From the NCBI GenBank assembly GCA_028710655.1, contig JAQTTS010000040.1:1-11568 (forward strand): DNA of 11,568 bases, in the 5' to 3' direction. The position numbers and the translations under genes are program-made. The number at the start of each line of letters is the position of its first letter. The first letter of the stretch is position 1. Source of the DNA: Dehalococcoidales bacterium. GTDB taxonomy: Bacteria > Chloroflexota > Dehalococcoidia > Dehalococcoidales > UBA5760. Below, in pieces: positions 8,392 to 11,568 of the stretch. Below the pieces are notes generated by a model that had not been told where the DNA came from, did not search any database, and saw nothing but the letters and a program-made list of their open reading frames with translations.

Positions 8392-8549
8392 ATACCCGAC
8401 TCCTTTCCTTTACTCCTGATGATATCGCCCATCAATGCCATATTCTATCACGCCGGTATTTAATTATGTAAAAACGATAACCTGCGGCCTATTTCTTCAA
8501 CTCCGGCCGCTATATGTGGCTAGTCTCACCACAATCCCACCAGATTATG

Positions 8550-8578
8550 TTGACAATTATCGCATAATTGTATAAAAT
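8550..8578 (+). promoter_or_regulatory. Promoter of the protease gene with a palindrome in its spacer
   Basis: A perfect -35 TTGACA (8550-8555), 17 bases, then TAAAAT (8573-8578), which matches the -10 consensus at five of six positions. A perfect inverted repeat of 8-base arms with three bases between, ACAATTAT-cgc-ATAATTGT (8553-8571), fills the spacer and overlaps the -35 box. A protein bound there would block RNA polymerase, so it looks like a repressor operator. The predicted start site is near 8585. Confidence 0.65.
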
Positions 8579-8592
8579 CAATGCCACATAGG

Positions 8593-8628
8593 CAGACTAC
8601 AATTAACAGTCTGAAAGTGTAGTCTACA
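8593..8628 (+). promoter_or_regulatory. Leader with mutually exclusive hairpins upstream of the protease gene
   Basis: In the predicted leader of about 100 bases, CAGACT (8593-8598) can pair with AGTCTG (8608-8613). The overlapping AGACTACA (8594-8601) can instead pair with TGTAGTCT (8618-8625). The last segment is also part of a near-perfect 11-base palindrome, TGTAGtCTACA (8618-8628). No U-tract follows, so this is not a simple attenuator. The ribosome binding site (8672-8678) lies outside the stems. Confidence 0.4.
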
Positions 8629-8684
8629 AGAGAGGCCTCGATTCGGGAAGGAAATAGATTCCTGATTCATTAAGGAGGATGAAG

Positions 8685-9698
8685 ATGAAGGGCGATACGA
8701 AAAGGCGGTTCTCTCTTTGTGCAATAGCGCTATCAATATTAGTGCTGGTACCGCTTTTAGCATCAGGCTGCGGCAAGAGACCTATGCCCAAGGTGGAAGA
8801 CCTGACCATGGGTCAGTTGGCCGTCATCAATGAGCCTGCGGTAGTACTCATCTACTCCACGTGGTCGGGAACCCTGGTTTCCAACAGTACCCGGGAGTCG
8901 GTGGCATACTTAAGCCACGAAGGTGAAACCTTCCAGTCGCTTAACATCCCGACCTTCAGCTTTGGGTCGCAGGGTACCGGGTTCGTGATTAACCCCGACG
9001 GCTACGTAGTAACCAATGCCCATGTCGTCCATCAAACCGAGGAGCAGATTGAAAGCGCCATCTACCGTGGATTTGTGAACTGGGGCATACGGACATTCCC
9101 GCAATACTTTGCGCAGGCTGGATTTGACCCCTGGCCCGCTACCGAGCAGGATTCGAACGACCTCTGGTCAGCCGTCCACGAAAGCTTTGATGTGGCAAAC
9201 ATCACGCTGGAAGTCAACGTTACCGTGGGTAAATCCGTCGGCGGTGTTCAATTGATGGAGCAAAGCAGCCTGGCCGAAGTCAGAAAGGTCAGTCCCCAGG
9301 AGTTTAAATACACCGGCGGTAAGTGGACGATTGTATCCGGTAAGGATGTCGCCATCCTAAAGATGCAGGCTACCAATCATCCCAGCATGATCCTGGGCAA
9401 TTCCGACGAAATGATGGTCGGCGATCCCATCATGGCCATCGGCTACCCCGGTGCCGTGGTGACCCACAATTATCTATCCGCAGACAGCAAGTTTGAGGCC
9501 TCGGTAACTTCCGGTATCATCAGCGCCCTGAAACAAGCCGATGACGGCTCGCCGATACTGCAGACCGACACTGATAACTCACGGCAACTCCGGCGGACCG
9601 GCTATCAACGAGGACGGCGAGGTGATCGGCATCACTACCTTCGGCACATCGGGCTGGGATCCGACTCTCGGCGACTATGCGGAGATCGGAGGATTTAA
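8685..9698 (+). CDS. Lipoprotein trypsin-like serine protease (HtrA/DegP type), 5' part of a frameshifted gene
   Basis: Exported protease of the HtrA/DegP class. Start ATG at 8685, six bases after AAGGAGG (8672-8678). The ATG at 8679 touches that site and is unlikely. Residues 1-28 are a lipoprotein signal peptide (basic KRR, hydrophobic core, LLASGC) with Cys29 as the lipid anchor, so the enzyme should sit outside the membrane. The protease domain begins near residue 95. His113 lies in VTNAHVV and Asp221 in KDVAILKM, with an unusually long insert of about 100 residues between them. GDPIMAIGYPG also matches the family. From about residue 297 (near 9573) the frame leaves the family: the next residues are Arg-rich and stop at 9698, while the expected catalytic Ser segment continues in another frame. 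As written, this product lacks Ser and would be inactive. Confidence 0.85.
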   Translation: MKGDTKRRFSLCAIALSILVLVPLLASGCGKRPMPKVEDLTMGQLAVINEPAVVLIYSTWSGTLVSNSTRESVAYLSHEGETFQSLNIPTFSFGSQGTGFVINPDGYVVTNAHVVHQTEEQIESAIYRGFVNWGIRTFPQYFAQAGFDPWPATEQDSNDLWSAVHESFDVANITLEVNVTVGKSVGGVQLMEQSSLAEVRKVSPQEFKYTGGKWTIVSGKDVAILKMQATNHPSMILGNSDEMMVGDPIMAIGYPGAVVTHNYLSADSKFEASVTSGIISALKQADDGSPILQTDTDNSRQLRRTGYQRGRRGDRHHYLRHIGLGSDSRRLCGDRRI

Positions 9699-9924
9699 CT
9701 TCCTGGTACCGAGCAGCGTTGTTATCGAGATGCTGCAGGAAATGAATATCGAAAATGAGCAGGGTCTTACCGACGAACATTACTTGAACGCCATGCTGCT
9801 GTTCTATGATGAAAGATATGCCGAGGCGGTGGATGAGTTCGAGATTGTCCTGAATCTCTTCCCGGGGCACCCCTACGCCCAGAGCTATATCACCACCTGC
9901 CAGCAGAAATTACTCGAAGATTAG
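9574..9924 (+). CDS. 3' part of the frameshifted protease: catalytic Ser segment and TPR-like tail
   Basis: This is the continuation of the same protease in the frame shifted by one base. It starts where homology resumes (ITHGNSGGPAINEDGEVIGI), with the catalytic Ser codon at 9589-9591 in GNSGGP. FNFLVPSSVVIEML closes the trypsin-like domain. After that, where HtrA proteins usually carry PDZ domains, the last roughly 55 residues contain a helix pair (AMLLFYDERYAEAVDEFEIVL, then a Pro-Gly turn and another helix) that resembles one tetratricopeptide repeat. There is no start codon with a ribosome binding site of its own at the junction, so I read this as one gene with 8685-9698. The full product would be about 412 residues. 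It ends 64 bases before a strong terminator. Confidence 0.8.
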   Translation: MTHGNSGGPAINEDGEVIGITTFGTSGWDPTLGDYAEIGGFNFLVPSSVVIEMLQEMNIENEQGLTDEHYLNAMLLFYDERYAEAVDEFEIVLNLFPGHPYAQSYITTCQQKLLED

Positions 9925-9988
9925 CTCCAAGGATACCCGGGAATAACGGATAAAAAATAGGCTACCGACGGCTATTAACTAGATAAGC

Positions 9989-10022
9989 TAGAGCCCCTCG
10001 AAAAATCGGGGGGCTCTATTTT
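9989..10022 (+). terminator. Intrinsic terminator after the protease gene
   Basis: A 13-base-pair stem (9989-10001 with 10006-10018) with a single T-G wobble and an AAAA loop, followed by TTTT at 10019-10022. The stem is rich in G-C pairs. The T-run lies on the + strand side, so it ends the protease transcript. On the - strand there is no matching T-run. Confidence 0.9.
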
Positions 10023-10053
10023 ATTAATGTCTAAATCACAACTAGTTCGGTAT

Positions 10054-10359
10054 CTACTTCTTTATTGGACGAATGGGGGGCTTCACATCCTTTACAGCAG
10101 GTCTCATTTTCGCCGGAGGGGTCTTGGCAAATGCTTCGGCGCACTTCATGCAGTAAATCTTGCAGTCGTCGACCTCCTTCTTATAGAGGCCGCTCACACT
10201 GATTACCGTCCAACCATATGAACTGGCTTCGCTCCCCTTCGTAGTTTTCAGCAGCGGCTGGTTGCACCTCCCGGTATGCCCATGTCCCGGCCGGGTGCAT
10301 TCACACTTTCCCCCGGATCTCTCCCACGCCTTGTCACGAACTTCGCTGGAAAATACCAT
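10054..10359 (-). CDS. Cys-rich protein resembling an HNH domain without catalytic histidines
   Basis: A 101-residue protein. The N-terminal part (RDKAWERSGGKCECTRPGHG and then HTGRCNQPLL) matches the opening of small HNH-type domain proteins, and DDCKIYCMKC (64-73) matches their closing Cys-x2-Cys knuckle. Cys19, 21, 32, 66, 70 and 73 are present, so a zinc site is likely. In active relatives the middle carries a His-His pair on a hairpin. Here that position reads GWTVISVSG, with no His, so nuclease activity is improbable. The C-terminal 25 residues are Pro/Lys-rich and basic, which would suit nucleic-acid binding. Start ATG at 10357-10359, eight bases after AGGAGG, behind a perfect promoter. 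Function unknown; the HNH relationship is from pattern recall. Confidence 0.78.
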   Translation of the reverse strand: MVFSSEVRDKAWERSGGKCECTRPGHGHTGRCNQPLLKTTKGSEASSYGWTVISVSGLYKKEVDDCKIYCMKCAEAFAKTPPAKMRPAVKDVKPPIRPIKK

Positions 10360-10401
10360 CTTTAAAACCTCCTATACCTTAATTACCCCTTCTGCCTTCT
10401 A

Positions 10402-10429
10402 ATTATAGCATTACCTTACTTGTTGTCAA
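10402..10429 (-). promoter_or_regulatory. Consensus sigma-70 promoter for the HNH-like gene
   Basis: On the - strand, a perfect -35 TTGACA (complement of 10424-10429), 16 bases, then a perfect -10 TATAAT (complement of 10402-10407). Transcription would start near 10395, about 36 bases before the ATG. With both boxes perfect, this is the strongest promoter in the window, suggesting high expression unless repressed. Confidence 0.8.
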
Positions 10430-10836
10430 CAATATCTACGAGCCAAGCATTACCATAGTATTAGCGAGAATATTTGAGACCATCTAAGCCACTCAAGCCC
10501 TCCCTTGCCCGCTACAATGCTTCCTAGGGGTACTCTTACGGATTTATCCAGTTGATTATCCTTTTGATGCTCTCAGTCGGCAATACGTCAGGGGGCAAAA
10601 CATAAAGTACCTATTGACAAGAAGGTAAATCTGTTGTAGCTTTTGTCTGCATAATATTAAAGATATCCAAATAACAAAATCTATAGCACTTTTCATCTTC
10701 AGGTGATAAGTGACAGGTTGCCGAGAATTTACCAGTACCATGACCGTACGGCATAGATATTCTGTCGGGCAATCATCGTGTCGCGATATCGATGGAAATG
10801 GTAAAGATTAGTGATCAGAGACTAAAATAATATTTT
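10430..10836. other. About 400 bases with no gene I can support
   Basis: This stretch is AT-richer than its surroundings and shows many stops in all frames. A 61-codon frame on the - strand (10556-10741) has no ribosome binding site or family resemblance. TTGACA at 10614-10619 lacks a good -10 box at the right distance. I see no tRNA or repeat. A small RNA cannot be excluded. Confidence 0.4.
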
Positions 10837-10850
10837 GGAGGAGGCGATCT

Positions 10851-10991
10851 ATGCAGGCCTATTGTGTCAAATGCAGAGTCAAGCGTGAAATAAAGAACCC
10901 CAGGCAGATTACTATGAGGAATGGCAGACCAGCAACGCAGGGAACGTGCCCGGTCTGCGGAACCAAGGTGTTCAGAATCGGAAAGAGCTAA
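10851..10991 (+). CDS. Small zinc-ribbon protein, DUF5679 type
   Basis: A 46-residue protein with ATG at 10851, six bases after GGAGGAGG (10837-10844), one of the strongest ribosome binding sites here. Two Cys pairs, Cys5-x2-Cys8 (YCVKC) and Cys33-x2-Cys36 (TCPVC), frame a basic segment with KNPRQITMRNGRPATQG. This fits the DUF5679 zinc-ribbon pattern, in which the middle strand pair carries a conserved N-G-R turn. It probably binds one zinc and may contact nucleic acid or protein, but no function is established that I know of. It is followed by the DUF2780 gene 75 bases on, on the same strand, with no terminator between, so the two may be co-transcribed. Confidence 0.85.
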   Translation: MQAYCVKCRVKREIKNPRQITMRNGRPATQGTCPVCGTKVFRIGKS

Positions 10992-11066
10992 GTCATACGC
11001 GAATTCACAGGTTTAAGATTACTGCATCGGACATGTGCTGTTGAAACCAGCGTCAGGAGGCAAAGT

Positions 11067-11462
11067 ATGGAACTAATCGACCAATTGACCAAAAACTTGG
11101 GAGTCAGTGAAGCTCAGGCTAAGGGTGGGGCGGGGTTGCTTTTCAAGCAGGCCAAAGAGAAAATGAGCGGCGCCGATTTTTCTAAGGTGTCTGCGGCGAT
11201 ACCCGGTCTGGATAAGATTATCGGCGCGGCCCCAGCCGGCGGTGGAGGTATGGCGGGCGGTCTCGGCGATCTGGGTAAGATGATTCCCGGTCTGGGTGGT
11301 GCCGCAGGCAGTTTGGGCTCTCTGGCGGGCCTTGCCGGCGGATTCTCGAAACTAGGCTTAGACAGCGGTATGATCGGTAAGTTTATTCCTATTATATTGT
11401 CGTTTGTCCAGAGCAAGGGCGGCGAAGGGCTCAAAGCCATTCTCGGCAAAGCTTTCAAATAA
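11067..11462 (+). CDS. DUF2780 family glycine-rich protein
   Basis: A 131-residue protein with ATG at 11067, six bases after AGGAGG (11055-11060). The N-terminal LIDQLTKNLGVSEAQAKGGAG, the KEKMSGADFSKVSAAIPGLD segment, the central Gly/Ala/Leu-rich stretch (about 48-92) and the C-terminal GMIGKFIPIILSFVQSKGG closely follow the DUF2780 (VcgC/VcgE) pattern. The family is widespread in bacteria and has no assigned role I can name. There is no signal peptide. The two flanking amphipathic helical parts with a flexible Gly-rich linker suggest a small self-associating protein, but that is inference. It probably shares a transcript with the zinc-ribbon gene upstream. Confidence 0.88.
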   Translation: MELIDQLTKNLGVSEAQAKGGAGLLFKQAKEKMSGADFSKVSAAIPGLDKIIGAAPAGGGGMAGGLGDLGKMIPGLGGAAGSLGSLAGLAGGFSKLGLDSGMIGKFIPIILSFVQSKGGEGLKAILGKAFK

Positions 11463-11528
11463 AGGAATACCCTGAATCGACCCGCTTTGTACCTGCTTAC
11501 TGTATATCATTGCCAGGCCGGAATCAGC

Positions 11529-11568
11529 TTACCGGTCGGTTCCTGCCAGTATGGCATCCAGCAGAGCG
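11529..11568 (-). CDS. Possible C-terminal end of a gene entering from the right
   Basis: On the - strand the last bases read ALLDAILAGTDR and then TAA (complement of 11529-11531). This looks like a natural protein C-terminus and would converge with the DUF2780 gene. Only twelve codons are visible, so neither the product nor the reality of the gene can be established. Confidence 0.3.
   Translation of the reverse strand, partial: ALLDAILAGTDR

Noticed and set aside
10556..10741. A 61-codon - strand frame in the gene-poor stretch
   Set aside because: There is no ribosome binding site or recognisable motif, and the composition is as expected for AT-rich noncoding DNA.
1..11568. tRNA-Sec, other tRNAs, CRISPR arrays, insertion sequences or phage genes
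   Set aside because: I looked for cloverleaf-like segments, regularly spaced repeats, and transposase or integrase motifs and saw none. A covariance-model search would be decisive for the tRNAs.

Overview
The window looks like a bacterial chromosome segment of roughly balanced GC content. The likely host is an anaerobe, probably a member of the Chloroflexota (Dehalococcoidia-like). That placement is inference: it rests on a selenocysteine operon, a rubredoxin-domain enzyme, a UspA protein, a DUF5679 zinc-ribbon protein and an HNH-derived Cys-rich protein of a type I associate with that phylum. No rRNA or 16S marker is present to confirm it. Genes mostly have strong Shine-Dalgarno sequences (AGGAGG type) and several have recognisable sigma-70-like promoters. 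I see no tRNA, rRNA, CRISPR array, insertion sequence or integrase.

Layout. Positions 1-2916 (+ strand) hold the 3' part of selA, then selB, then an unrecognised 79-residue ORF close behind. SelA and SelB are the bacterial pair that makes selenocysteyl-tRNA and delivers it at recoded UGA codons. Neither tRNA-Sec nor an obvious selenoprotein lies in the window. A small SH3-like protein (2932-3192, - strand) converges on that cluster. Its promoter region is shared with a divergent gene for a rubredoxin domain fused to a pyruvate-oxidase/acetolactate-synthase-like thiamine diphosphate enzyme (3369-5126, +). Next come two - strand genes, a UspA stress protein (5262-5732) and a HAD-family hydrolase with an odd motif I (5944-6657). 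Divergent from the HAD gene is a DegV-family fatty-acid-binding protein (6998-7858, +). An unrecognised two-helix membrane protein follows on the - strand (7942-8391).

Positions 8550-10022 form a self-contained unit. It has a promoter with a perfect palindrome between the -35 and -10 boxes, a leader that can fold two ways, a lipoprotein trypsin-like (HtrA/DegP-type) protease, and a strong intrinsic terminator. The protease frame is broken just upstream of the catalytic Ser, so the gene is either inactive or contains a sequence error. A Cys-rich protein that looks like an HNH domain stripped of its catalytic histidines follows on the - strand (10054-10359) behind a perfect -35/-10 promoter. 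After about 420 bases with no gene I can support, two small + strand genes close the window: a DUF5679 zinc ribbon and a DUF2780 glycine-rich protein. The last 40 bases may hold the C-terminal end of another - strand gene.

Taken together this is mostly core and housekeeping content, not a mobile island. The most distinctive items are the rubredoxin-ThDP fusion, the protease locus with its operator-like palindrome and frameshift, and the catalytically stripped HNH-like protein. I did not find a clear multi-gene novel system.
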